Origin: JBAXTE01 sp964653595
GTDB taxonomy: Bacteria; Bacteroidota; Bacteroidia; Bacteroidales; WCHB1-69
Direction of reading: 5' to 3'
DNA: 64,000 nucleotides
Assembly (NCBI GenBank): GCA_964653595.1
Contig: CAZZHH010000009.1
Location: 15,323 to 79,322, forward strand
Shown here: in pieces, positions 17,105-26,483 of the stretch
Layout of the letters: the number at the start of each line of letters is the position of its first letter
Position numbering within the stretch: position 1 is the stretch's first letter
Translations under genes and position numbers: made by a program
Notes under the pieces: generated by a model
Seen by the model: the letters and a program-made list of their open reading frames with translations, nothing else
The model's database searches: none
Told to the model about the DNA's origin: nothing

Positions 17105-18193
17105 ATGTTTAATATGAAAACACCAACGATATCGCTATCCTTAAATAAAGTGGAAAATTACATCACTCATTTTACAGAGTGTATCGGTATTCCAAAAGAG
17201 AAAATTTTTTACCCTGTAAAAGTGAACACCCATCCGAAACTGATTGCCAAAATGGCTAAATGGGGTCTGAACTTTGAAACAGGAGCCGTCTCCGAATGTG
17301 AGCAACTGATAAAATTGGGAATTAAACCACAGCAAATCAGATATGGCAATCCAATCAAGTCCCCCGAGTCGATAGCACGTGCCTATGAACTTGGAATCAA
17401 CTGTTTTGGAGCCGACACCATCGAAGAGCTGGATAAAATCGCACTGTTGGCGCCCAAATCATCTGTTTACATCCGAGTAGCCGTAAACAATACCGGAGCG
17501 GAATGGGCGTTGACGGAGAAGTTTGGCTGCCCTCCAAATCTTGTTCATGAATTATTTGAACATGGTCAAAAACAGGAATTGAACATGTTTGGCATCAGCT
17601 TCCACGTTGGGTGGAACAACGAACAACTCGACACCTGGAAAAATGTGTTTGAAGAGATGCTATCCCTTGTCAACCAATTAAAAGCATTGAACCACCCCAT
17701 CACCTCCATCAACATCGGGGGCGGATTTCCAGCCCATTCGGGCAACCAGTTCGAGAAAATGGAGAAAATTACTGCGGTCATTAAACCCTATCTCGAACAT
17801 TTTAAACAAAAACTAAACATGGAGGTGATTGCAGAACCGGGTTCTTATCTGTTGGCCAATGCCGGAACAATGTTTGTGAAAGTGATTGCCCGCGTAAAAA
17901 GAAACAACATTGACTGGCTGTATGTAGACAGTGGCATTTTCCAAGGATTTTCCTGGATCATGGGTGGTTTGAATTACCATCTGGAAGCATTGGAAAATAA
18001 AACTACCGAATTGCAACCAATGGTTGTTTGCGGACCCACCTGCGACACACACGATGTTTATTCCCATTCGGTAATGCTTCCAAAAAGCATCCGTGTAGGC
18101 GATATCCTAACCATATCCCCCGCTGGTGCTTACATCTCATCATCCAAAAGTTATAATGGGTTTGACTTTCCGGAGGAAGAGGTGGTAGAATGA
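17105..18193 (+). CDS. Fold-III PLP-dependent decarboxylase (ornithine/diaminopimelate decarboxylase family)
   Basis: 362-residue alanine-racemase-fold decarboxylase. The PLP lysine is K39 in FYPVKVNTHP, the phosphate-binding glycine loop is NIGGGFP near 201-207, HVGW corresponds to the HVGS motif, and VCGPTCDTHDVY carries the Cys and Asp of the ornithine-decarboxylase signature GPTCDxxD. This points to a basic amino acid decarboxylase, possibly ornithine or a relative in polyamine synthesis; carboxynorspermidine decarboxylase is less likely because of the GPTCD motif. The start may be ATG 17105 or 17114 (MKTP). No other polyamine gene is adjacent. Confidence 0.82.
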   Translation: MFNMKTPTISLSLNKVENYITHFTECIGIPKEKIFYPVKVNTHPKLIAKMAKWGLNFETGAVSECEQLIKLGIKPQQIRYGNPIKSPESIARAYELGINCFGADTIEELDKIALLAPKSSVYIRVAVNNTGAEWALTEKFGCPPNLVHELFEHGQKQELNMFGISFHVGWNNEQLDTWKNVFEEMLSLVNQLKALNHPITSINIGGGFPAHSGNQFEKMEKITAVIKPYLEHFKQKLNMEVIAEPGSYLLANAGTMFVKVIARVKRNNIDWLYVDSGIFQGFSWIMGGLNYHLEALENKTTELQPMVVCGPTCDTHDVYSHSVMLPKSIRVGDILTISPAGAYISSSKSYNGFDFPEEEVVE

Positions 18194-18362
18194 AATATTT
18201 TGAATCCCATTACAATCCTGTTATAACAGTTTGAAAATTGGACAAAGAAGGTAAACCATTAAGGAATTAAGGTAGATTAAGAAAGACAACTTAATGTCTC
18301 TTAATTCTTCATAGTTCCTTAATAGTTAAAAAAATCCCAACCAAAAAACCCCAAAATATTCG

Positions 18363-18370
18363 TAAGTTTG
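18363..18370 (+). promoter_or_regulatory. -7 element before rarD
   Basis: TAAGTTTG matches TAnnTTTG; the start codon is at 18398. Just upstream (18250-18330) lies an imperfect inverted repeat based on AACCATTAAGGAA and TTCCTTAATAGTT. Confidence 0.5.
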
Positions 18371-18397
18371 CACCCAATATAAACAACAAGGGATAAG

Positions 18398-19309
18398 ATG
18401 GCAAAGAAAATATATGATGATTACGCGGTGGGTGTTTTTTATGCCATTATCTGTTATCTGGCGTGGGGGATGTTTCCCCTTTTCTGGAAACAATTGGCGC
18501 ACGTAGATCCTGTACAGGTTTTAGCACATCGTATCTTGTGGAGTTTTGTCTTTGTAGGACTGATCATTTTTCTGACCAAACGAAGCAACCATCTAATTGT
18601 ACTGAAGCAAAGGCGCACTTGGTTGTTACTTTCGCTTACTGGCGTGTTGATTGGTGCCAACTGGGTAGTCTATATTTACGCCGTAAACAATGGACACATT
18701 ATAGAATCTAGTTTCGGATATTATATCAACCCTTTGATGAATGTAATTCTGGGAGTTATAGCCCTCAAAGAGCGACTACCAAAGTTACAGATTGGTGCTT
18801 TGATTTTGGCGTTTATAGGAATCTTGGTAATCTCTATTCATCTGGGGCGCGTACCTATCATTTCTTTAGTATTGGCAATTACATTTGCACTATACGGTCT
18901 GTTTCGTAAGATTGCCAAAATTGATTCGATGACAGCCCTATTGGTTGAAACCATCGTATTAACCCCATTCTCTTTAGGATGGATTTTCTTCTCACAGGCA
19001 AATGGCACAGGTGCTTTCGGATCGAACATAAGCACAACATTATTGCTGATGCTTGGGGGTATAGTTACCGCAATTCCACTGTTTTGGTTTGGCAAAGCTG
19101 CCGGGAAAATTCCCCTCTCCACCATCGGATTCATCCAATACCTATCTCCCACTGCTCAACTTTTACTCGGAATATGGGTGTATAAAGAGCAGTTTTCCTC
19201 CAGCCACTTTATCGGATTCGGATTCGTGTGGGCAGGATTGGCACTCTTCACCGTAAGCATCTATCAACGCATTTCCATTTCAAACAAAAACAAATTACAT
19301 CCATTATAA
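18398..19309 (+). CDS. rarD: EamA-family transporter RarD
   Basis: 303-residue inner-membrane protein with about ten helices. The opening GVFYAIICYLAWGMFPLFWK and LAHRILWSFVFV are characteristic of RarD, a drug/metabolite transporter of unknown natural substrate. Length is normal. The S37 peptidase gene starts 10 bases after its stop, so both are likely in one transcript. Confidence 0.9.
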   Translation: MAKKIYDDYAVGVFYAIICYLAWGMFPLFWKQLAHVDPVQVLAHRILWSFVFVGLIIFLTKRSNHLIVLKQRRTWLLLSLTGVLIGANWVVYIYAVNNGHIIESSFGYYINPLMNVILGVIALKERLPKLQIGALILAFIGILVISIHLGRVPIISLVLAITFALYGLFRKIAKIDSMTALLVETIVLTPFSLGWIFFSQANGTGAFGSNISTTLLLMLGGIVTAIPLFWFGKAAGKIPLSTIGFIQYLSPTAQLLLGIWVYKEQFSSSHFIGFGFVWAGLALFTVSIYQRISISNKNKLHPL

Positions 19310-19319
19310 TCTTTCAAAA

Positions 19320-20648
19320 ATGAAACAAATAAAATCGCTATTACTTATCGCCATTATCGGTTTTGTATCTATCACTACAATTCAGGCGCAAGAATTTGCT
19401 ACAGCTAAAGACAGTCTGGTAAACTATATCACCAAACGAATAAAAGGGGTTAAAATCAAGGAGATGGAGTGTACAAAACCCTATGTATCAAAATTAGAAC
19501 TGATGGTGCCACAGAATTTGGATCACACCAATGGGAACAGTGATACCCTTTGGCAACTGGTATATCTTTCTCACCGTTCTTTCGATGCTCCAAATGTAAT
19601 CGTCACCGAAGGGTATGGCGCTTCTTATGCCGAACCAGCCAGTTACAACGAAGAACTCTGTAAAATACTGAAAGCAAACTTGATATTTGTGGAACACAGA
19701 TTCTTTGGAAAATCGAAGCCAGCCAACATGGATTGGAAATACCTAACCATCAAACAAGCTGCAGCCGATCACAACCAGATTCTCCAATGGCTCAAACCAA
19801 TTTACCCACAAAAATGGGTTGCCACCGGCACGAGCAAAGGGGGTTCAACAGCTTTATACCTCAAAGCACTATATCCAGAAGCAGTAGATATGGTTGTAGC
19901 TTACGTTGCCCCAATCACCATCGCGCAAGAAGATCCGCGCCCAATCGACTACATCATGCATCGGGCTGGCACAGCTGAAGAGCGCAAGGCAATTACAGAG
20001 TATCAGTTGTTGATGTTCAAAAAGTTTGAAAAACTCTTAGAGCTATTTACTGAATATGCTTCAAAAAAGAACTTAACATTTAACATGGGGCTACAAACCA
20101 CACTCGAATATTTAATTTTAGAATATCCATTTTCGCACTTTCAATGGGGAGTTTCCATTGAAAAAATCCCAACAAAACAAAACAGTTTAGAAGAGATGTT
20201 TCAGCATCTAATCCGAATTGTAGATCCTGATGGTTTTTCAGTTACAGGATCAGAGGCAACCGCTTCGTATTATTACCAAGCATACTCAGAAGTTGGCTAT
20301 TACAACTACAATGCATACCTCCCTATTTTTAAAAAATATCTAAAAAAAGGGGAATATGGTAATTCGGTTATGATCCCAAAAGGGGTCACAGCCACTTACC
20401 ATCCTGAATCACATAAAGAAATATTGAGTCTGCTCAATAAAAATGGAAAAAATATTCTTCAAATTCATGGCGCTCTCGACCCTTGGTATCATGCTGCATG
20501 GATTCCTAACGACTCTGTAAATTTACCTGTATATGTTCTCCAAAAAGGAAATCACGGGGTAAGAATAACCTATTTCGACATATTGACAAAGAATAAAATA
20601 TATGATCAACTGGAGCTTTGGTTGGGGATTAAAGTAAGGAGACTTTAA
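19320..20648 (+). CDS. S37-family (PS-10) peptidase
   Basis: 442-residue exported serine peptidase; signal peptide 1-23 ends IQAQ. The fold is alpha/beta hydrolase with nucleophile S172 in ATGTSKGGST, EHRFFGKSKP at 125-134 and AYVAP near 194, which together mark family S37 (prolyl tri/tetrapeptidyl aminopeptidases first known from Streptomyces). The probable Asp and His are in HGALDPWYHA (His at 398 region, Asp next to Pro) and KGNHGVR near the C-terminus. It would cleave short peptides from the N-terminus of Pro-containing polypeptides in the periplasm. Family is confident, specificity inferred. Confidence 0.85.
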   Translation: MKQIKSLLLIAIIGFVSITTIQAQEFATAKDSLVNYITKRIKGVKIKEMECTKPYVSKLELMVPQNLDHTNGNSDTLWQLVYLSHRSFDAPNVIVTEGYGASYAEPASYNEELCKILKANLIFVEHRFFGKSKPANMDWKYLTIKQAAADHNQILQWLKPIYPQKWVATGTSKGGSTALYLKALYPEAVDMVVAYVAPITIAQEDPRPIDYIMHRAGTAEERKAITEYQLLMFKKFEKLLELFTEYASKKNLTFNMGLQTTLEYLILEYPFSHFQWGVSIEKIPTKQNSLEEMFQHLIRIVDPDGFSVTGSEATASYYYQAYSEVGYYNYNAYLPIFKKYLKKGEYGNSVMIPKGVTATYHPESHKEILSLLNKNGKNILQIHGALDPWYHAAWIPNDSVNLPVYVLQKGNHGVRITYFDILTKNKIYDQLELWLGIKVRRL

Positions 20649-20688
20649 TTCAGAATAAACGATAAAATAGATGCAACGAATATTTTTT

Positions 20689-20722
20689 AATAAAAAAGAG
20701 ATCCGAGGATCTCTTTTTTATT
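20689..20722. terminator. Bidirectional terminator
   Basis: Perfect 15-base arms AATAAAAAAGAGATC (20689-20703) and GATCTCTTTTTTATT (20708-20722) with loop CGAG. It serves the plus-strand S37 gene and the minus-strand OmpA-like gene. Confidence 0.88.
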
Positions 20723-20746
20723 AAAAACATGAAAGAAAATTTGTTA

Positions 20747-22212
20747 TTAGAATAACACCTTAAATTCCACTCTTCTATTTTTTGCTCTACCAGCAGGTAA
20801 TTTATTATCAGCAACAGGAATAGTCTCGCCAAACCCCTAAGCTGTCATTCTTGAAGAATCTACACCCTTGTCGGTCAAATATTTTTTAACTGCTTCTGCT
20901 CTTTTTTGAGATAAAATCATATTTTTTGCATCATCCCCTTGATCATCCGTGTGACCATTAATTTCCAAATTGTACGAAGGATTGTCATTCATTACTTTTA
21001 CTACTTGGTTAAGGATTGGGAATGAGACTTTTTTGATGATATCTTTTCCAGATTCAAATTGAATTCCTTGCAATGCTTGTGCAAATATCTTTTTGGTCTC
21101 TTCTTTAATTTCTGGGCAACCTTTGTTTTCAGCAATTCCAGGTACGTCAGGGCATCTGTCGTCGATGTCTGCAATTCCATCCTTATCTTTATCAGGACAA
21201 CTATTTAGGTTAGCTAGACCAAATACCGTTGGACATTTGTCTTTGCTATCTTCAATTCCATCCCCGTCGGTATCTGGACAACCATTGAATTTTTCGATTC
21301 CAGCAATTTTGGGGCACTTGTCTTCGCTATCTTGTATCCCATCTCCATCAGAGTCAGGACATCCTTGAAATTTGGTGATTCCAGCAACATTAGGACATTT
21401 GTCGTCACTATCTTGAATGCCATCTCCGTCACTATCAGGACAACCTTCAAATGCAACTAATCCAAAAACAGAAGGGCATTTGTCGAGGTAATCCGCTATC
21501 CCATCTTTGTCTGTATCAACTGGACAACCATTTACATCGACAGTTACCCCAGCAGGTGTGTTGATACATTTGTCCAATTTGTCAGGAACTCCATCTTTAT
21601 CAGCATCCGATTTACCTCCAAAACTAAAAATTACCCCAATAGTCTGTTCAACTACGTCATCGTTGTATTTTCCTCTAACATCTTTGTCGTGGTTGTCGTT
21701 GTTCGCTAAGTTATATGAAAACTTATATTGAGCAGCAAAACAGTCGCAAAATTGATACTTTAACCCAATTCCTAATGGGATTAAAAAATCCATATCATCC
21801 GTATTGATGTTAGTACCACCATACTGAGCCATTCCTAATCCAGTAGATAAAAATGGAGAAATTTTGGAGTCTTTTGGGAAAATATACCCATTATTGAATT
21901 TGTAGTGTAGAAATAATCCACCAGATGTTTTGGTTCCTTCAAAAGTTCTAGTTCTGTTGTAGTCGGCATTGTGACCATAATTACCGTAATTAGCTTGCAA
22001 ACCTAAATCAAAGGATGGATTTAAATAACGGGCAATAGAAATTTGGCCTAAGACGTATTTTGTTTGACTAAAACGGAAAACATCATTGCCCAGGTCGCCA
22101 TTGTATTCGTTAAAGCCACCATAAAGCCCAATTCCCCATTTTTTTTCTTCTACTTGAGCATAAAGTGAAGCCCCCAGTAAAAGGATTATAAAAAGTAATG
22201 CGTTTTTTTCAT
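20747..22212 (-). pseudogene. OmpA-family protein with TSP3 repeats, frameshifted and truncated by an amber codon
   Basis: Outer-membrane protein gene whose product would be about 488 residues: signal peptide (KNALLFIILLLGASLYAQ), N-terminal 8-stranded barrel (to about 230), seven thrombospondin type-3 calcium-binding repeats (DSDGDGIQDSEDKCP-like), and a C-terminal OmpA peptidoglycan-binding domain. Two lesions are visible. The only good ATG (22212) is followed by A7 (22203-22209); one more A is needed to join it to the signal peptide frame. A TAG at 20837-20839 replaces a residue between RMTA and GFGE and removes the last 26 residues, including NRRVEF needed for peptidoglycan binding. Other genes here end with TAG, so recoding is unlikely. 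Either a pseudogene or sequencing errors. Confidence 0.85.
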
Positions 22213-22240
22213 TTTGTTGATTTTTGTTAATAATTTCTTA

Positions 22241-22252
22241 TTAAACGTTTAA
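22241..22252. promoter_or_regulatory. Perfect 12-base palindrome upstream of the OmpA-like gene
   Basis: TTAAACGTTTAA, 28 bases before the start codon at 22212. A related site, TTAAACGTTTTTAA, occurs at 22961-22974. The AAACGTTT core is of the kind bound by LacI-type regulators; no regulator can be assigned from sequence. Confidence 0.35.
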
Positions 22253-22289
22253 CTGTATAAAATGTTGGATATATAGAAAAAAACATTCA

Positions 22290-22859
22290 TCATTTTTTAA
22301 ACAATTTTCGGTTTGTCAGCAATTCAACATCCTCAAGAGTCACGTTATATTCTTTCAATAAACAAAATGCTTGTTTCATCTTTTTGTGTAATTTTTTTTC
22401 TGCTAAGATTAATTTGTTTTGTAAATTATTAAATTCAATTTCTTCTTGAGTATAACCTTGTGGAATTAAGTTTAGAATGTGTTTATCAAGATATTCAGCT
22501 GGTAAATTAATTGTTCTTAATATTGAATCATCTTTAAAAAAACAGGTCTTTACAAAAAATCTTAGGCTTCCAATATTTACTTCATCATGGTCAATTTCAA
22601 TATGCATTTCTTCCCCATTGTAATTACGTATCACATCGTAAAAATATAAAAAATTACTCGAAAATTTAGCAGTTCCTGTTGTAGTACAAGCTATTGTATA
22701 TTGACTACCAGGAACAGAAAAAACCACTTTCATGTCCGTAACTGTAACCTCACAAAATGTCATAATCTTATAATTCTTTTTAACGGTATCTTTCACGACA
22801 ATTTTTAAGAAATTTAATGCTTTCAAAATTTCCGATTTACTCGTATGAATGGTTGTCAT
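22290..22859 (-). CDS. Hypothetical protein, possible sliding-clamp-like fold
   Basis: 189-residue cytoplasmic protein that I do not recognise by name. Residues 5-115 have the alternation of a beta-clamp domain: helix EILKALNFLKIVV, strands TFCEVTVTDMKVVFSV, then FLYFYDVIRNYNGEEMHIEI and NIGSLRFFVKT, similar in layout to one domain of DnaN. Residues 140-185 form a charged helical region (ILAEKKLHKKMKQAF). There is no signal peptide. Only one clamp-like domain is present, so it could not form a standard ring alone. The similarity is by eye and uncertain. It lies between the broken OmpA-like gene and the divergent GH92 gene. Confidence 0.6.
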   Translation of the reverse strand: MTTIHTSKSEILKALNFLKIVVKDTVKKNYKIMTFCEVTVTDMKVVFSVPGSQYTIACTTTGTAKFSSNFLYFYDVIRNYNGEEMHIEIDHDEVNIGSLRFFVKTCFFKDDSILRTINLPAEYLDKHILNLIPQGYTQEEIEFNNLQNKLILAEKKLHKKMKQAFCLLKEYNVTLEDVELLTNRKLFKK

Positions 22860-22960
22860 ATTAATAATTATTAGTGAATTAAAAATACATCAAGGCTCAG
22901 TAAAACTCCGCACAGATATAATGGATGTTAGACTTTGCAATTATAAGCATTTTTATATAA

Positions 22961-22974
22961 TTAAACGTTTTTAA
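22961..22974. promoter_or_regulatory. Palindromic site upstream of GH92
   Basis: TTAAACGTTTTTAA with core AAACGTTT, about 55 bases upstream of the GH92 -7 element. It agrees at 10 of 14 positions with the putative LacI site CTAAACCGTTTTAG at 59345-59358. Candidate operator only. Confidence 0.3.
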
Positions 22975-23029
22975 TCATTTATATAAAAAAAATATCAGTT
23001 ACAAAAAGCTTTAAATTCAAAACTTTTAT

Positions 23030-23037
23030 TATATTTG
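23030..23037 (+). promoter_or_regulatory. -7 element before GH92
   Basis: TATATTTG, an exact TAnnTTTG match, about 120 bases before the start codon, which implies a leader of roughly 110 bases. No clear TTG -33 element is seen. Confidence 0.5.
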
Positions 23038-23156
23038 CATCTAGGATTCGCTTTTAATATCCCTTATCTTAATCGGTTTAGGTTATATTTCTAAGTTAGA
23101 ATCAGCAATTAAATTAAATTTGGTAAATTTTTAGTAGATATTTTATTTAAAAAGAA

Positions 23157-26135
23157 ATGATAAAAAGAAGAAATTTTAAAGTGATTGGGTTGAAAGGTTT
23201 CGGATTGTTTTTGTTTTTATTTTCCATCTTTTTTGGAATATATGCCCAAGAAGGAACGAAACCTCTTTCAGTGACGAATCCTTCCAGTTATGTGAATCCG
23301 TTTATCGGCACTGGCGGTCACGGTCATACCTATCCTGGAGCTCAGGTTCCATTCGGGTTTATGCAACTGAGTCCCGATACCCGATTGACCGGTTGGGATG
23401 GTTGTTCTGCATATCACTATTCGGACACTGTGATTCATGGATTTTCACATACCCATCTAAGCGGGACCGGGTGTAGCGATTATGGCGACATCTTGGTGAT
23501 GCCCACCTCGCAAAGTGGATCGCCGGCCAAATATGCTTTCTCCTCGCCTTTTTCTCATTCAAACGAAACGGCTTCCCCAGGTTATTACAGCGTGTTGATG
23601 AAAAACGGTATTTTGGCTGAACTTTCAGCAACCGCCCGCAGTGGGATGCATAGCTACGCATTCCCGTATGGCGCCAAAGCCCGTTTATTGGTCGATTTAA
23701 AACACCGCGACTTGGTGAAAGATTCCTATATCGAAATCGTAAGTCCCACCGAAATAAGGGGGATGCGTCGCTCATCGGCATGGGCAAAGGATCAGACCAT
23801 CTTTTTCGTGATGCAGTTTTCCAAACCGATGATAAGTAAAGAAGTGTATATTAACGACGTGCTTCAAAAAGGAAAAGTCAGACTCTATCAAGCAAACGAC
23901 CTGAAAATGGTCTTCGATTTTCCAAATAAGGACAAACGTGCATTGGTGGTGAAAGTCGGTATTTCCGGCGTGGACACCACGGGTGCGCGACTTAATCTGG
24001 AAAATGAGATGCAAGGCTGGAACATCGACATTGTGAAAGCAAATGCCCGCAAACTATGGGACAAAGAGTTGCGCAAGATCGAAGTAGAAAGCACAAGCCG
24101 TCCTCAACTGGCAATTTTTTATACCGCTCTGTATCATGCATTCCAATCTCCAAATATTTTCAATGATGTAGATGGCAGATACCGTGGTCGTGACAATAAG
24201 ATTCACAAAACGGAAGACTGGAACTATTACACGGTATTTTCCTTGTGGGACACATACAGAGCACTGCATCCGTTGTTGACGATGATTGATCAGGCCAGAA
24301 CTCAGGATTTTATTAAAACCTTCATTGCCCAGTGGGAGCAGGGCGGTCTGTTGCCGATGTGGGAACTTTTCGGTAACGAAACCGACTGCATGATCGGATA
24401 CCACGCCGTACCAGTGATTTTTGATGCTTATATCAAAGGAGTGCGCGGTTTTGATCTCGAAAAAGCGTATCAGGCCATGAAAACCAGTGCAAGACAAAAA
24501 CGTTTGGGAATTGCAAGTATGCAGGAATTGGGATATGTTCTTTCGGATACGGAGCACGAATCGGTCTCCAAAACCTTGGAATATGCCTACGACGATTGGT
24601 GTATCGCCCAAGTAGCCAAGATTCTGGGACATGAAGCCGATTACAAGGAATTTATGAAACGGGCTCAAGGTTACAAACATATTTTTGATGCCTCCACCGG
24701 ATTTATGCGCCCACGTTTCAATGGCGGTTGGTACAGCCCATTTAATCCTACAGAAGTAAATAATCACTACACTGAAGCCAACTCTTGGCAGTATTCATTC
24801 TATGTACCCCAAGATATTTCTGGTTTGATTCAATTACATGGAGGAAAAAATAATTTTGAAAAGAAATTGGACGAACTCTTTACTACAAATGACCAAATCA
24901 GTGGTCGAAATCAGGCAGATATTACCGGATTGATCGGTCAATACGCCCATGGCAACGAACCGAGCCATCATATCGCCTATTTGTACAATTACATTGGGAA
25001 ACCGGAGAAAACGCAACAACGTATCCGTCTGATATTGAGAGAGATGTATCGCAATGAACCGGACGGTTTGAGCGGTAACGAGGATTGCGGGCAGATGTCG
25101 GCATGGTATATCATGAGCTCTTTGGGCCTGTATGCCGTTTGCCCTGGCTCCGACCAGCTGGTGATTGGTTCTCCGCTTTTCAAGAAAGCAACCATTCACC
25201 TCGAAAACGGCAAAACGTTCATCATTTCGGCTCCAAACAATTCTGAAGTGAATACTTGCATCCAATCAGCCATGTTGAATGGAACCCATACAACCAAATC
25301 ATATCTGACCCATTCGCAAATTATGAATGGTGGAGAGCTGGCAATGGTGATGGGAGATCTTCCTTCGGGTGATTTTGGCAAACAGCCAGCAGATTGTCCG
25401 TCCTCCTCCATCAATGAATATCCTGTGGTGGTGGCCCCGATTATCAAGGTGGATTCCAGAACCTTCACCGACAGCCTGCTTGTTAGCATTGTGAATTCCG
25501 CTTCCACGGAAAAATATTACTATTCGATCGATGGACAAGCTGTTACAACAACCAGCAATTTGTACAATGCTCCGTTCTATCTTCATAAGACCTCCACCAT
25601 CAAGGTGATGGCCATCGATACTGTTTCCAAAAACAGCAGCAATTCACAAGGAACATTTGTAAAAGTTCCCAAAGATATCACGGTGAAACTGACCTATCCG
25701 TACAATCCGCAATACACCGCAGACGGCCCTCAGGGCATCATTGACGGCATTTATGGAACCACCAACTGGCGATTGGGTGGCTGGCAAGGGTATCATGCCA
25801 CCGATTTTGAAGCCATCTTGGATTACAGCAAAGTGATCGATATCAACGAGGTGGGAGCCAACTTCCTGCAGGAAACCAGAGCGTGGATCGTGATGCCCAA
25901 AGAGTTTGAGGTATTCACCTCCTTGGATGGTGTGACATATACCTCCATCGGGGTGGTGAAGCAGACCGCCCCCGTTGACAATATGGAGACCTTCACACAG
26001 CCAATGGTGATCAAGAGCAAAACCAAAGCCCGGTTTGTGAAATTCGTAGCCCGCAACTACGGCACACTTCCCACTTGGCACGAGAGTGCAGGGGAAAAAG
26101 CGTATGTGTTTGTGGACGAAGTTTGGGTGAAATAG
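23157..26135 (+). CDS. GH92 alpha-mannosidase with C-terminal carbohydrate-binding domains
   Basis: 992-residue exported exo-alpha-mannosidase (calcium-dependent, usually alpha-1,2 and related linkages of N-glycans). Signal peptide ends near YAQ (residue 31). The GH92 domain opens with NPFIGTGGHGHTYPGAQVPF and GFSHTHLSGTG, and its catalytic region includes GNEPSHH and GNEDCGQMSAWY. It ends near 770. A chitobiase/FN3-like domain (YYSIDGQ.. about 780-850) and a discoidin-type (F5/8 C) domain (about 860-990, with WRLGGWQG) follow, probably for glycan binding. It is monocistronic here and distant from the GH20/GH2 cluster at 50.8-59.3 kb, but the substrates are related. Confidence 0.93.
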   Translation: MIKRRNFKVIGLKGFGLFLFLFSIFFGIYAQEGTKPLSVTNPSSYVNPFIGTGGHGHTYPGAQVPFGFMQLSPDTRLTGWDGCSAYHYSDTVIHGFSHTHLSGTGCSDYGDILVMPTSQSGSPAKYAFSSPFSHSNETASPGYYSVLMKNGILAELSATARSGMHSYAFPYGAKARLLVDLKHRDLVKDSYIEIVSPTEIRGMRRSSAWAKDQTIFFVMQFSKPMISKEVYINDVLQKGKVRLYQANDLKMVFDFPNKDKRALVVKVGISGVDTTGARLNLENEMQGWNIDIVKANARKLWDKELRKIEVESTSRPQLAIFYTALYHAFQSPNIFNDVDGRYRGRDNKIHKTEDWNYYTVFSLWDTYRALHPLLTMIDQARTQDFIKTFIAQWEQGGLLPMWELFGNETDCMIGYHAVPVIFDAYIKGVRGFDLEKAYQAMKTSARQKRLGIASMQELGYVLSDTEHESVSKTLEYAYDDWCIAQVAKILGHEADYKEFMKRAQGYKHIFDASTGFMRPRFNGGWYSPFNPTEVNNHYTEANSWQYSFYVPQDISGLIQLHGGKNNFEKKLDELFTTNDQISGRNQADITGLIGQYAHGNEPSHHIAYLYNYIGKPEKTQQRIRLILREMYRNEPDGLSGNEDCGQMSAWYIMSSLGLYAVCPGSDQLVIGSPLFKKATIHLENGKTFIISAPNNSEVNTCIQSAMLNGTHTTKSYLTHSQIMNGGELAMVMGDLPSGDFGKQPADCPSSSINEYPVVVAPIIKVDSRTFTDSLLVSIVNSASTEKYYYSIDGQAVTTTSNLYNAPFYLHKTSTIKVMAIDTVSKNSSNSQGTFVKVPKDITVKLTYPYNPQYTADGPQGIIDGIYGTTNWRLGGWQGYHATDFEAILDYSKVIDINEVGANFLQETRAWIVMPKEFEVFTSLDGVTYTSIGVVKQTAPVDNMETFTQPMVIKSKTKARFVKFVARNYGTLPTWHESAGEKAYVFVDEVWVK

Positions 26136-26483
26136 AGGGGGGTAGCGTGCGAAGTTATAAACTTCGCACAACGAATATACCCAACTTGTCCCCGTTTTTT
26201 GGTTGTTGAACTAGTTAATTTTGCGGGTTAAAGAGTATTTTTGCTTTTTCATTTTTAATGGTTGATCTTTGGGCTTCAAAACCAAAAAATTGGGCACTAC
26301 AGGATTTAGAGTGAGGATATTTATTTCATTGTCACCCTGAGTTTATCGAAGGGCTTTCAAAAAGTGCATAACTAATACTTCGATGAACTCAGTATGACAC
26401 TTTTGATATAACTATGTTTGAAATAATAGTTACATGATATTTCATTTTTCCACTCTAAATCCTGCAGTGCCAAAAACTGAATT
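26136..26483. other. Intergenic region with a MITE-like structure
   Basis: Gap between GH92 and the M28 gene. It is mostly occupied by the 179-base inverted-repeat element listed next; no gene is visible. Confidence 0.5.
26293..26471. repeat. Element with 21-base terminal inverted repeats
   Basis: GGCACTACAGGATTTAGAGT plus G (26293-26313) is matched in inverse orientation by 26451-26471, with one mismatch in 21. Between the arms lies copy 6 of the GTCAC-CTGAG-TCGAAG repeat family (26330-26400). The right end is 12 bases before the start codon of the M28 gene, so the element forms its 5' leader or promoter region. Confidence 0.7.

Noticed and set aside
20837..20839. TAG read as glutamine (code change) in the OmpA-like gene
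   Set aside because: Several intact genes of the window end with TAG (for example the dGTPase and DUF1015 genes), and the RlmI-like gene has TAA instead, so recoding is not supported.
24054..24767. Long minus-strand open frame within the GH92 gene
   Set aside because: It is antisense to a well-conserved enzyme gene and its translation shows no family motif; it reflects codon bias of GH92.
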